Source: Bacillota bacterium
Lineage (GTDB): Bacteria > Bacillota > Clostridia > Lachnospirales > Lachnospiraceae
Length of the DNA: 52,523 nucleotides
Reading direction: 5' to 3'
NCBI GenBank assembly: GCA_023390555.1
Contig: JAEWCQ010000040.1
Coordinates: 2,501-55,023 of the forward strand
The notes below the pieces were generated by a model, which was not told the origin of the DNA, made no database searches, and was given only the letters and a program-made list of their open reading frames with translations. Shown here piece by piece: positions 26,408 through 34,624 of this stretch; within the stretch, counting starts at the first letter, position 1, and every line of letters begins with the position of its first letter. A program made the translations under genes and the position numbers.

Positions 26408-27360
26408 TTGATCACTCCCTTCTGCCAGCTCAGCAGCCTTTCCCGCGACTTCATTTCCAGTGACAAAAATGCGTAACAGAAAATTGCAATCAACAAGATT
26501 CCCGCATATACATTGGAATAAGCCAGCATCTTTTTCTGCCAGTTGATGTACCAGCCGATTCCGGAATCACAGCCCAGCATTTCCGCAGACATCAGTGCCA
26601 CAAAAGCTCCGCAGGTCGCATTGAAAAGACCGAGAAACATGACCGGAAGCGCACCCGGTATGGCGATCCGGAACAGATTCTGCGTTTCACTCGCTCCAAG
26701 CGTAGAGGAGATCTCAAAGTATGCTTTTTTTACCTCCTGAATTCCGGAACTGGTCAGTATCGCCATTTGAAACCAGACTGCAAATGCAATCAAAAACACT
26801 GCCGCATAACTCGCTTTCGGAAATACCACAAGCGCCAGCGGAACCCAGGTCGAAGAAGGAATCGGTCCTAAAAAGCGGATAAACGGAGCCAGCCAGTAAT
26901 TACAGTTCTTACTCCAGCCTGCCGCAATTCCGGTAACTACTCCAACAATCCCGCCGACTATCATGCCTTCCAGCAGGAGCAAAAAGGAACTCCACATATT
27001 TTTGGCCAAAAATGCGTAGTCCGTCACAAACACATGCAAAATTGTATTCAGACTTGGAAAGTATACCTGCGGAAGCAGCATGAACTTAACGGTCACAAGA
27101 TTCAGAACGTTAAGAAACAGGATGACGCCTCCCCAGAGCCAGCATTTTGAAGCATACTTTCTGCGAAAGTTCTCCCGCAGTATAAAGAGCACGAATACGG
27201 TCAGGAAAATGGCAAACAGTAGAATCAGCAGCATGCGAAAATCCGTATAATCCCTGTTTTTGGCTTCCGGATGATTCGGAATTACCGTATCCAGAAGCAG
27301 CGTCAGCAGAACTGCCGCTATCGGAAACAGCATGCGCCACTCTATTTTCTTTTTCATCAT
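26401..27360 (-). CDS. NitT/TauT-family ABC transporter permease (SsuC/TauC-like)
   Basis: About 319 residues, longer than the usual 250. An extra N-terminal segment with three helices (about 10-95) precedes the canonical permease domain, which carries the EAA loop FEISSTLGASETQNLFRIAI. The start is taken at the ATG at 27360 with GAGGTG upstream; a GTG two codons earlier is possible. It is the first gene after an intrinsic terminator, so expression needs read-through from the nitrogenase-like/cys genes or release of attenuation. Confidence 0.85.
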   Translation of the reverse strand: MMKKKIEWRMLFPIAAVLLTLLLDTVIPNHPEAKNRDYTDFRMLLILLFAIFLTVFVLFILRENFRRKYASKCWLWGGVILFLNVLNLVTVKFMLLPQVYFPSLNTILHVFVTDYAFLAKNMWSSFLLLLEGMIVGGIVGVVTGIAAGWSKNCNYWLAPFIRFLGPIPSSTWVPLALVVFPKASYAAVFLIAFAVWFQMAILTSSGIQEVKKAYFEISSTLGASETQNLFRIAIPGALPVMFLGLFNATCGAFVALMSAEMLGCDSGIGWYINWQKKMLAYSNVYAGILLIAIFCYAFLSLEMKSRERLLSWQKGVIKW

Positions 27361-27374
27361 TTTCACCTCGATTC

Positions 27375-27414
27375 AAAAAAGGTTTCGGGCGCACGAACTG
27401 CGTCATCCGAAACC
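27375..27414 (-). terminator. Intrinsic terminator/attenuator between cysK and the organosulfur importer
   Basis: On the minus strand GGTTTCGG pairs with CCGAAACC, with an inner GCGCA/TGCGT pairing, followed by six T. It is in the middle of the sulfur operon, directly after the 23-base element that overlaps the cysK stop, so it looks like a controlled terminator rather than an operon end. Confidence 0.85.
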
Positions 27415-27432
27415 TCTAGTTGTCTAGTCAGT
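27410..27432 (-). promoter_or_regulatory. Repeated 23-base RNA element, copy 1 (over the cysK stop)
   Basis: On the minus strand the element contains ACTGA, then CTAG-ACAA-CTAG, then AGGTTT, and matches the copy at 34620-34642 at 22 of 23 bases. The cysK TAG stop (27424-27426) is part of it. CTAG-ACAA-CTAG can form a small four-base-pair hairpin, and AGGTTT enters the 5' arm of the terminator that follows. See the finding on this pair. Confidence 0.7.
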
Positions 27433-28353
27433 AATCTTCTGATTGAAATATAAATTTTGACTGAAATAACGATCTCCCCGGTCCGGGAATATGGTTACAA
27501 TGTTGGTTCCTTCCGGTGATTTTTTTGCCTGCCGGACTGCCGCCGCCATCGCTTCTCCCGAAGAAGAACCGCCGATGATCCCCTCTCTGGATGCGAGCAG
27601 CTGCACATACTGCAGTGCCTCCTCATCCGGTATTTTTTCCACCTCGTCGATCAGCTCCCGCTCAAACACTTCCGGCAGGAAGTGATTACCGATTCCCTCC
27701 ACCTTATAGGTTCCGGGTTCTCCGCCTCCGAGGATGGAACCGAACGGGTCCGCCAGTACGATTCGTATGTCTGGATTCTTCTTTTTTAAATACTGGGCGA
27801 TTCCTGTGATCGTGCCACCAGAACCGGCTCCTGCCACGAGAATATCCACTTTTCCGTCCAGATCTTCATAAATCTCCTGCCCCGTTCTATGATGTGCGTG
27901 TATATTTGCGGGATTCTCAAACTGCCTTGCCATAAAGCTTCCCGGTATCTGCCGATGCAGCTCCCCGGCACGCTCGACGGCACCTTCAATCCCCCCTTCG
28001 GACGGTGTAATAATCAGTTCTGCTCCCAATGCCCGCATCAGAATTTGTTTTTCGATCGAGAATTTTTCCGGTATGACAATTTTCACCGGATGCCCGGAAC
28101 CGATTGCCGCAATCGCAATTCCGATTCCCGTATTCCCGGCAGTCGCTTCAATAATTACGGCTCCCGGCAAAAGAGAACCATCCTGTTCCGCTTCCCGGAT
28201 GATCTGCATACCAATCCGGTCCTTGATACTTCCACCCGGATTCAGATACTCCATCTTTGCAAAAATATTTACCCCAACTGCTCCTTCGATACGATTCAGT
28301 TTCAACAGCGGTGTATGGCCAATCAGATCTCTGATATCATCTGCATATTTCAT
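27424..28353 (-). CDS. cysK: Cysteine synthase (CysK/MccA-type)
   Basis: PLP enzyme making cysteine from O-acetylserine and sulfide (or, in MccA-type members, cystathionine from homocysteine). 309 residues from the ATG at 28353, chosen because AGGAGG is 5 bases away. It contains the PLP Lys motif GGSIKDRIG near residue 43, TAGNTGIG (PLP phosphate) and GAGSGGTITG. Located 10 bases after a cystathionine lyase/synthase. This pair resembles the mccA-mccB arrangement of reverse transsulfuration in Bacillus, so cystathionine beta-synthase activity is an alternative. Confidence 0.88.
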   Translation of the reverse strand: MKYADDIRDLIGHTPLLKLNRIEGAVGVNIFAKMEYLNPGGSIKDRIGMQIIREAEQDGSLLPGAVIIEATAGNTGIGIAIAAIGSGHPVKIVIPEKFSIEKQILMRALGAELIITPSEGGIEGAVERAGELHRQIPGSFMARQFENPANIHAHHRTGQEIYEDLDGKVDILVAGAGSGGTITGIAQYLKKKNPDIRIVLADPFGSILGGGEPGTYKVEGIGNHFLPEVFERELIDEVEKIPDEEALQYVQLLASREGIIGGSSSGEAMAAAVRQAKKSPEGTNIVTIFPDRGDRYFSQNLYFNQKITD

Positions 28354-28363
28354 GACCGGCCTC

Positions 28364-29527
28364 CTATTCCGCAATTCTGCTCTGTTCAAATGCCTGCTGC
28401 AGATCTTCAATAATGTCATCCGCATTTTCAATTCCAACCGATAGCCGCAGAAGGGAATCCACGATTCCTACCCGGTCCCGAATCTCTTTCGGAATTGCCG
28501 CATGGGTCATAGTTGCAGGATGGCAGATCAGAGATTCCACTCCTCCGAGGCTTTCTGCCAGTGTCACCAGTTTTAATGTTTTTACAAATTTTTTATAATC
28601 AATCTTCTCCGCTGCCACAAAGGACAGCATACCGCCAAATCCCTCCGCCTGCTTTTTCTGAATCTCATATCCCTTTGTATTCGTAAGTCCCGGATAATAG
28701 ATTTTTTCCACATATGGGCTGTCTTTCAGATATTCCACGACTTTTTCCGTATTTTCATTATGCCGGTCCATGCGGACTGCAAGTGTCCGGATTCCCTGCA
28801 GCAATAAGAAGGAATCAAACGGTCCCAGGACTCCTCCGGTTGAATTCTGGATAAAATGAAGGTCTTCCCATAACGTTTCCGAGTTGACGGCAATCAGTCC
28901 TGCCACTACCGTGCTGTGTCCGCCGAGATATTTCGTTGCACTGTGTATCACAATGTCCGCGCCCAGCTCCAGCGGCCTCTGCAGATATGGTGTCATAAAC
29001 GTATTATCCACGGCCACAAGCACCCTGTTCTCATGTGCGATTTCACTGATGGCTTTGATATCCGCAATATCCATCAGCGGGTTGGTCGGTGTCTCAAGCA
29101 GAATTGCTTTTACCTTTTCTTTTTGATTTCCCTTTGCAAGTGTCTCTTCCACTTTTGAAAGATCAGAGGTATCGATGATTTCGTAATTGAGCTCAAATTT
29201 TGAAAATACTTTATCAATCACGCGGAACGTCCCGCCATAGAGATTATCCGGGATTACGATTGTATCTCCGCTTTTGAACAGAGACAAAACCGCTGAGATT
29301 GCTGCCATGCCGCTTGCAAAGGCAAGCCCTCCGGTTCCGCTTTCCAACTGTGCGATTGTTTTTTCCAACGCTTCCCTTGTCGGATTTCCCGTTCTGGAAT
29401 ATTCATAAGTGAACTCTCCCAGACCCTTCTGACTGTATGTGGAAGTCTGATAAATCGGTACAATGACTGCTCCTGTCCGCGGATCGCCATCGACTGCACC
29501 ATGTACCAGCTTTGATTCCATTTTCAT
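28364..29527 (-). CDS. Cystathionine gamma-lyase/gamma-synthase (MccB/MetB-type)
   Basis: 387-residue PLP enzyme of the Cys/Met family. The motifs are YEYSRTGNPTR, FASGMAAISAV, PLP Lys in HSATKYLGGHSTV and SLGGVESL. Length and motifs fit both MetB and the MccB/CGL group, which interconvert cystathionine, homocysteine, cysteine and sulfide. Adjacent to a CysK-type gene, reverse transsulfuration is favoured (inference). AAGGAG lies ahead of the ATG. It follows the NifB-like gene by 18 bases, placing it in the nitrogenase-like operon. Confidence 0.85.
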   Translation of the reverse strand: MKMESKLVHGAVDGDPRTGAVIVPIYQTSTYSQKGLGEFTYEYSRTGNPTREALEKTIAQLESGTGGLAFASGMAAISAVLSLFKSGDTIVIPDNLYGGTFRVIDKVFSKFELNYEIIDTSDLSKVEETLAKGNQKEKVKAILLETPTNPLMDIADIKAISEIAHENRVLVAVDNTFMTPYLQRPLELGADIVIHSATKYLGGHSTVVAGLIAVNSETLWEDLHFIQNSTGGVLGPFDSFLLLQGIRTLAVRMDRHNENTEKVVEYLKDSPYVEKIYYPGLTNTKGYEIQKKQAEGFGGMLSFVAAEKIDYKKFVKTLKLVTLAESLGGVESLICHPATMTHAAIPKEIRDRVGIVDSLLRLSVGIENADDIIEDLQQAFEQSRIAE

Positions 29528-29545
29528 ATCCGTTATGCTCCTTTC

Positions 29546-30484
29546 CTATCCATGGGAAAAGGTCTCTACGACCTCTTTCTCATATAACTGGCTGTGTAAA
29601 TCCTGGTTCTTTCCCGGAATTCCGCAGGCATCCGCACGGCAGTGCTTACAGTGACGGAATACCTCCAAATAGTTTCCGGCCTCCTCCCGGCACCTGTCTA
29701 ACAGTTCACACGACGGAGCCGGAACATCCTGCAGTTCATGCTGCGGAATCAACGGGATAATATTTAAAATACTCGCTCCCAGCTCACTTGTGACTCTTGC
29801 GATTTCCTCAATATGATGATCATTGATGCCCGGTACCAGAACACTGTTGATTTTGACTACAACACCCAGCTCGCTGACCTTTTGAATTCCTTTCAGCTGT
29901 GCTTCAATCAATTTTTTAGCGCCCTCTTCTCCATCAAAACGATAGCCGTTTTCATCGATTACAAATGCACAGATATCTTTTAAGATTGCCGGATCAACCG
30001 CATTTACGGTAACGGTAATCGTTTCAATTCCAATCTCTGCAATCTCCTCCGCCCTTTGTGCCAAACGAAACCCGTTCGTACTCAGACAACTGATCAATTG
30101 GGGAAATTCTTTCCGGACCAGCCGGAATGTCTCCAATGCGTGATCGGTTGCGAGCGTATCGCCCGGTCCTGCTATTCCGATCACCCTTAGCTCGGGACAG
30201 AGTTCGAGTGCTTTCCGTACGGTCTCAACAGCTTCCTCCGGGGTCAGCAAAAGTGAACTTACGCCCGGTCTGATTTCTGACTTATGAAATCCTCTCTTAC
30301 AGAATTTGCATTGTATGTTACAGCTCGGAGAAACCGGAAGGTGCATTCTCCCATAATTCATATGTGCATCCACACCAAAGCACGGATGTGTCTTTGCAAG
30401 ATGTTCAAATTTTTCACTGCGCGCTTCCTGTTTGGAAAGTACACTGTGCAGTTTTGACTCATCAATAAATTTTAACGTTTCCAT
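29546..30484 (-). CDS. NifB-like radical SAM cofactor-biosynthesis protein
   Basis: 312 residues. The radical SAM motif CNIQCKFC (Cys55, 59, 62), preceded by HPCFGVDAHMNYGRMHL and followed by IRPGVSSLLLTPEEA, is the NifB signature. The C-terminal HCKHCRADACGIPG corresponds to the NifB HCRQCRADAVG box. NifB fuses two 4Fe-4S units and inserts a carbide to give the 8Fe-9S-C precursor (NifB-co). Here it is a NifB core without a fused NifX domain; a NifX-like gene is next to it. NifE, NifN and NifV are absent, so the product could be used directly as an Fe-S-C cofactor by the D/K proteins (inference). It starts 8 bases after the NifX-like gene. Confidence 0.9.
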   Translation of the reverse strand: METLKFIDESKLHSVLSKQEARSEKFEHLAKTHPCFGVDAHMNYGRMHLPVSPSCNIQCKFCKRGFHKSEIRPGVSSLLLTPEEAVETVRKALELCPELRVIGIAGPGDTLATDHALETFRLVRKEFPQLISCLSTNGFRLAQRAEEIAEIGIETITVTVNAVDPAILKDICAFVIDENGYRFDGEEGAKKLIEAQLKGIQKVSELGVVVKINSVLVPGINDHHIEEIARVTSELGASILNIIPLIPQHELQDVPAPSCELLDRCREEAGNYLEVFRHCKHCRADACGIPGKNQDLHSQLYEKEVVETFSHG

Positions 30485-30492
30485 TCCCTCAC

Positions 30493-30846
30493 CTATCTTT
30501 CATATACCAGCTTCACCTTTGCATACAGCAATGCTTGAAGAACCTCTTCGATCGGATACGGTGCTTCAATTCCCTGTATGTTTTTTTCTGCCAGAAAATT
30601 CTGCGCTCCGGCGCCGATTCTTGCCGCAAATACGGCGCGGCAATCTTCGATGACAGAGACAGCGGTTTTTAAAGCATCTTCTGAATGCGTTCCTCCGTCA
30701 CAAGGCGGTTCGTTTTCTCTGGTTTCCACATACTTCCACTTTTTCTCTTCCTCATCGATCTCCACGATCAGAAATTGTGCCGTCCTGCCAAAATGCTGGT
30801 TGATAATTTTTCCGTCGCTGCTTGCAAATGCTGCCCGGTATTTCAT
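30493..30846 (-). CDS. NifX-like dinitrogenase-cofactor-binding family protein
   Basis: 117 residues of the Nitro_FeMo-Co family, with FASSDGKIINQHFGR, a middle PPCDGGTHSE segment and FAARIGAGAQNFLAE. Proteins of this family bind and carry the nitrogenase cofactor or its precursors. It lies 32 bases after the NifH-like gene and 8 bases before the NifB-like gene, so a cofactor-carrier role for the nitrogenase-like enzyme is reasonable (inference). Confidence 0.87.
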   Translation of the reverse strand: MKYRAAFASSDGKIINQHFGRTAQFLIVEIDEEEKKWKYVETRENEPPCDGGTHSEDALKTAVSVIEDCRAVFAARIGAGAQNFLAEKNIQGIEAPYPIEEVLQALLYAKVKLVYER

Positions 30847-30878
30847 AGTCCATCGCCTTTCTTAAATTGAAACAACCT

Positions 30879-31736
30879 TTATATGTGGTAAGAATCTTCC
30901 AGATCATCCATCAGTCCGTAGGTGTAGAGGATTTCTTCCAAACGCTCCTGCGTCATCGGCTTCGGAATCACAAAAAGTTGATTCTTCTCTATCTTTTCTG
31001 CCAATTCCCGGTATTCATCTGCCTGCGGATTCTCAGGGTCATAGTCTATCACGGTTTTTTTGCGGATTTCCGCACGCTGTACCACATTATTTCTCGGTAC
31101 AAAATGAATTAGCTGAGATCCCAGCTCCTGTGCAAACACACGAAGCAGTTCGATTTCACGATCCACATTCCGGCTGTTGCAGATGATTCCACCGAGGCGT
31201 ACACCGCCTTTTGCCGCATATCTGGCGATTCCCTTGCAGATGTTATTCGCCGCATATAAAGCCATCATCTCGCCGCTCGCCACGATATAGATTTCCTTGG
31301 CTTTGCCTTCCCGGATTGGCATTGCAAATCCGCCGCAGACCACATCGCCAAGTACATCATAGAAAACATAGTCGAGATCTTCCGTATAGGCACCCAGAGA
31401 TTCGAGCATGCCGATGGAAGTAATAATTCCGCGCCCTGCACAGCCTACGCCTGGTTCCGGCCCGCCGGACTCCACACATTTGATTCCGTTAAACCCGTTC
31501 TTCATGATGGTGTCCAGTTCGATGTTCTCTCCCTCTTCCCTTAAAGTATCTAAAACGGTCCTCTGTGCCAGCCCGTTCAACAACAGTCTGGTAGAATCTG
31601 CTTTCGGGTCACAGCCTACAACCATGATCTTTTTTCCAAGCTCGGACAGACCGGCCGTCAGATTCTGTGTCGTCGTCGATTTTCCGATTCCTCCCTTTCC
31701 GTAAATTGCAATCTGTCTTAACTGTTTTTCTGCCAT
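30879..31736 (-). CDS. NifH-like iron protein (reductase component)
   Basis: 285-residue P-loop ATPase strongly resembling NifH. It has Walker A GKGGIGKSTT, GCDPKADSTRLLL, and the two cysteines that bridge the 4Fe-4S cluster between subunits (Cys99 in VGCAGRG, Cys134 in VLGDVVCGGFAMPIR). The Arg after Cys99 matches the ADP-ribosylation site. It would deliver electrons to the D/K component with ATP hydrolysis. Located between the K-like and NifX-like genes. It is more NifH-like than BchL/ChlL or CfbC because it keeps the CVESGGPEPGVGCAGRG segment, but a full phylogeny is needed for subgroup assignment. Confidence 0.94.
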   Translation of the reverse strand: MAEKQLRQIAIYGKGGIGKSTTTQNLTAGLSELGKKIMVVGCDPKADSTRLLLNGLAQRTVLDTLREEGENIELDTIMKNGFNGIKCVESGGPEPGVGCAGRGIITSIGMLESLGAYTEDLDYVFYDVLGDVVCGGFAMPIREGKAKEIYIVASGEMMALYAANNICKGIARYAAKGGVRLGGIICNSRNVDREIELLRVFAQELGSQLIHFVPRNNVVQRAEIRKKTVIDYDPENPQADEYRELAEKIEKNQLFVIPKPMTQERLEEILYTYGLMDDLEDSYHI

Positions 31737-31753
31737 CTTTCTATCCTCTCTCT

Positions 31754-33085
31754 CTATCGATAAGTACCAAGTACTCTGTCATAAATATCTTCAATTGCGC
31801 GAAGTCCGCCTTCATATCCGGTATAACCGCAGTTTAATACAAGCCGGTAAGTCACCGGATTGTTTACCGGGAGCAGATCACCTCCAAGTTTCTCCGCAAG
31901 ATTCTTATCCCATCCGCTCCCTAAAATCAATGGCCTGCGGTTCGGATTTTTCTTATGATCTTCTTCAATCTCAAGTTCGTCTGCGCCTGCATCCGGATTG
32001 AGTACCACCCTTACCTCCCGTTTCTTATATTCCGAAATATGTTCAAAACGTTTCAGAACCTCCTCCTGATATTTCTCCGGCGTATTATCCGCAATAAACT
32101 GGATGGCCGGAACGATTCCCAGCTCATTGAGCAGAAAACGGGTGAAACTGAGTGCATAAGTCGCATCTGTGATACTGTAGACTTTGCGCGGAATACCATA
32201 ACGGAATTCCTGCATGAAATCTGCAGTCTTTTCGATGTGTGCATAATATTTTGCTTCTTCTCTTTCTATGTACTTCTCCACACGCTCTTTCTCCAGATGT
32301 GCGAACTCTGCTACCTCCCGCAGAAAACGGCTGGTTTCAATGCCTCCGACCGGCAGGTACGGGAAATGGAAAAACGGTGTTCCATATTTCTTTTGCAGAT
32401 TTTCAACAATCGGAAGTCCTTCCCATGCACTCACAAGCAGATTATATTCCGCATTCGGAATGGTCTTCCACTCTTCCACGCCTTCGGATTCATTTCCGAA
32501 CAAAATATTGACTTTCAATCCGACATCTTCCAAAATGCGTTTCAGCCCCTCCAGATTTCCGTTCCAGTACGGGTCCTGATGCGGTACAGTCGCAAAAACA
32601 TTGATCAGTCCCTTTGTCACTCCCTGATGATTCCAGTATTTGTCTACATACTGGTCAATGATTGCATTGACCAGTGCACTGTGGCTGACGTAATTGTTGC
32701 TTGTAAAGCCTCCGCTTTCCAGATAGACGATTGGTTTATCCTGTTCCTGATATTTTGTAACGACACTCGCAACGTCATCGCCGACAATCGCCGCCGTACA
32801 TCCGGTAATCACGACATACAGGTCTGCGTCTATGATTTTAAAGGTCTCCTCAATCAGATCTTTTAATTTTTTTTCCCCGCCGAATACGACATCTTTCTCC
32901 TCCGCATTCGTACACGGAATGGTATTTCCTCCTGCATAACTTTCTCCCGGTCCCATAAATCCGCATACCTTACCGCCGCAGCCTGGTCCGGAATGCAGAA
33001 TCGGTACTCCCCGTTTGATTGCCACAACACTCTGAAATGCACCCAATGCACACGAATAACGAGGCTGTTCTATATACTCTGGCAT
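31754..33085 (-). CDS. NifK-like beta subunit of a nitrogenase-like reductase
   Basis: 443 residues from the ATG at 33085 (AAAGGAG upstream; overlap of 16 bases with the D-like gene). Compared by hand with NifK, the three P-cluster cysteines are kept: Cys12 in RYSCALGAF, Cys36 in SGPGCGG, Cys96 in ITGCTAAIVGDD. Spacings of 24 and 60 are close to the 25 and 58 of NifK. The protein is shorter than typical NifK (about 520). It would carry one half of the P-cluster. No NifN elsewhere in the window, so it is not part of a D-K-E-N set. Confidence 0.9.
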   Translation of the reverse strand: MPEYIEQPRYSCALGAFQSVVAIKRGVPILHSGPGCGGKVCGFMGPGESYAGGNTIPCTNAEEKDVVFGGEKKLKDLIEETFKIIDADLYVVITGCTAAIVGDDVASVVTKYQEQDKPIVYLESGGFTSNNYVSHSALVNAIIDQYVDKYWNHQGVTKGLINVFATVPHQDPYWNGNLEGLKRILEDVGLKVNILFGNESEGVEEWKTIPNAEYNLLVSAWEGLPIVENLQKKYGTPFFHFPYLPVGGIETSRFLREVAEFAHLEKERVEKYIEREEAKYYAHIEKTADFMQEFRYGIPRKVYSITDATYALSFTRFLLNELGIVPAIQFIADNTPEKYQEEVLKRFEHISEYKKREVRVVLNPDAGADELEIEEDHKKNPNRRPLILGSGWDKNLAEKLGGDLLPVNNPVTYRLVLNCGYTGYEGGLRAIEDIYDRVLGTYR

Positions 33086-34551
33086 TGTTTTTCTCCTTTC
33101 ACGTAATATCCCGGCTCCTGATTCAGCCACCAGTCCGTATATGGCATTACCACATGCTTTGACAGATTCGTTACGAATTCCACGGTATCCAGTGTTTCAT
33201 CAATCCTCTGTGCATAATTTAAAACACCCTGATAGCCAAATCCAAACTGCTCATCTCCAATTAAAAGAGACGGAATTCCAAGCTTTGCCGCCCAGGCAGT
33301 CATACCGGAATGTCTGGCGATAATTATGTCAGGCTTTATTTTGGAAAAAGCATTGACCAATTCAAATGCCTGCTTATTACATACACGATACCGCTGAACA
33401 TCTCCATATACATCGACAGCCTGCGCAAGTGCATCAGACTTTACTTCCTCATTATCGTAGAGCGGATCATGGTGGAAAATAGATGCTCCCTCCACCTGAA
33501 AGCCGAGCTCCCGCAACAATGCGATAATTGCATGACCATGTGCCGCACCGGCTGCCACATAGGCCGTTTTTCCCTGAAATTCCTTCCGGTATTCCTCCAG
33601 TTTCGGCAGAATCCGATCATGCTCTTCCCGGATGATTTCCTCCACTTCCGTTTCCCGTTCGAGCACTTTTCCGAGTTCCCTCATCCAGCGGTCGGTGGCT
33701 TCGATTCCGTAGGCCGGCGGTGTCTTAATTTCCGGCACGCCGTATACCTGTTCCAGCCCGGCTCCCATATAAGTGCTGAGTGACGGGCAGATGTGAATGG
33801 TCGCGGCTGCTTCGGAGACATGCGAAAGCTCTTCGATTGTTGCAAACGGCATGATATACTGTGCCTCGTATCCCAGTTTTTCCAGCAGATCATCAAAGAT
33901 ATGACTTCCCCAGAAATTAACGATATTGACTTTATTGGTCTTCTTCTCTGCCGGTTTTACGATTTTGCGCAAAACACTGTGATAGGCGGCATCAAACCCC
34001 GTCGTCCAGATTCTGGAACGAAATCCTTCACAGACACAGGATACGACCGGTATTCCAAGTTCTTCGCTCAACTGATCCAAAACACTTTCGATATCCTCTC
34101 CGATGATTCCGGATGCACAGGAAGTCGTCACAAAAATTGCTTTCGGATGAACCCTTCTCCAAGCTTCCCGGACGGTGTTCTCCAGCTTTTTTGCCGCTCC
34201 GAAAACGGTATCCTTTTCCTCGATGCAGGTACTGAAGTATCTGCCGATTTCAGGCGGCAGATCTCTTCGGGACTGTTCCACGCGATACGTAAAGTTAAAT
34301 CCGAAAAAATCTCCTGCACATCCTACCGGTGCATGGTTTACAACTGCTACATCCTGTATCATGGACAGCTGGCAGAATGCCTGCCCGGAATTACATCCCA
34401 TACACTGCGAAAATTTTCTCTGACATTCTTTTAATGTTCCATTGTGAGATGCGTCTACCAGTTCCCTGGCACTTCCGTCAAAACCGATAATGGAACCAAG
34501 CCGCTTTTCACGAATCGGAACATCGGCTTCTTTCAAACTGATTGTTGACAT
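33070..34551 (-). CDS. NifD-like alpha subunit of a nitrogenase-like reductase
   Basis: 493 residues from the ATG at 34551, with AGGAGGA in front (the longer reading starts inside the leader terminator). The P-cluster Cys are present by comparison with NifD: Cys53 (CMGCNSG), Cys78 (HAPVGCAG), Cys145 (VTTSCASGIIGED). A candidate cofactor ligand is Cys255 (IHICPSLSTYMG, aligning with NifD Cys275). The segment equivalent to the NifD His442 region reads IPSLLIGDEQFGFGYQG and has no His, so cofactor coordination must differ. First structural gene of the operon. This pattern resembles nitrogenase-like carbon-sulfur reductases rather than nitrogenase. Confidence 0.9.
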   Translation of the reverse strand: MSTISLKEADVPIREKRLGSIIGFDGSARELVDASHNGTLKECQRKFSQCMGCNSGQAFCQLSMIQDVAVVNHAPVGCAGDFFGFNFTYRVEQSRRDLPPEIGRYFSTCIEEKDTVFGAAKKLENTVREAWRRVHPKAIFVTTSCASGIIGEDIESVLDQLSEELGIPVVSCVCEGFRSRIWTTGFDAAYHSVLRKIVKPAEKKTNKVNIVNFWGSHIFDDLLEKLGYEAQYIMPFATIEELSHVSEAAATIHICPSLSTYMGAGLEQVYGVPEIKTPPAYGIEATDRWMRELGKVLERETEVEEIIREEHDRILPKLEEYRKEFQGKTAYVAAGAAHGHAIIALLRELGFQVEGASIFHHDPLYDNEEVKSDALAQAVDVYGDVQRYRVCNKQAFELVNAFSKIKPDIIIARHSGMTAWAAKLGIPSLLIGDEQFGFGYQGVLNYAQRIDETLDTVEFVTNLSKHVVMPYTDWWLNQEPGYYVKGEKQCQSI

Positions 34552-34581
34552 ATGTCTGTCTCCTCCTATTTTTTTAAAAAC

Positions 34582-34624
34582 AAAAAAGGCTTTAAACCGC
34601 AGCACAAATCTGCAATTTAAAACC
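34582..34624 (-). terminator. Leader terminator upstream of the nitrogenase-like operon
   Basis: On the minus strand a 15-base stem (GGTTTTAAATTGCAG with CTGCGGTTTAAAGCC, three G-U pairs), a 7-base loop and six T. It lies within the leader between promoter and the D-like start, so it can only work as an attenuator. Confidence 0.88.

Noticed and set aside
31955..32866. 303-codon plus-strand open frame across the NifK-like gene
   Set aside because: Antisense shadow of a clearly conserved gene; no start signals.
29546..34605. True nitrogenase (N2-fixing) operon
   Set aside because: No NifE, NifN, NifV or FeMo-co His ligand; surrounded by sulfur genes. NifH-like similarity alone does not show nitrogen fixation.
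34552..34605. Longer start for the NifD-like gene at 34605
   Set aside because: It begins inside the leader terminator stem and has no ribosome site; ATG at 34551 has AGGAGGA.
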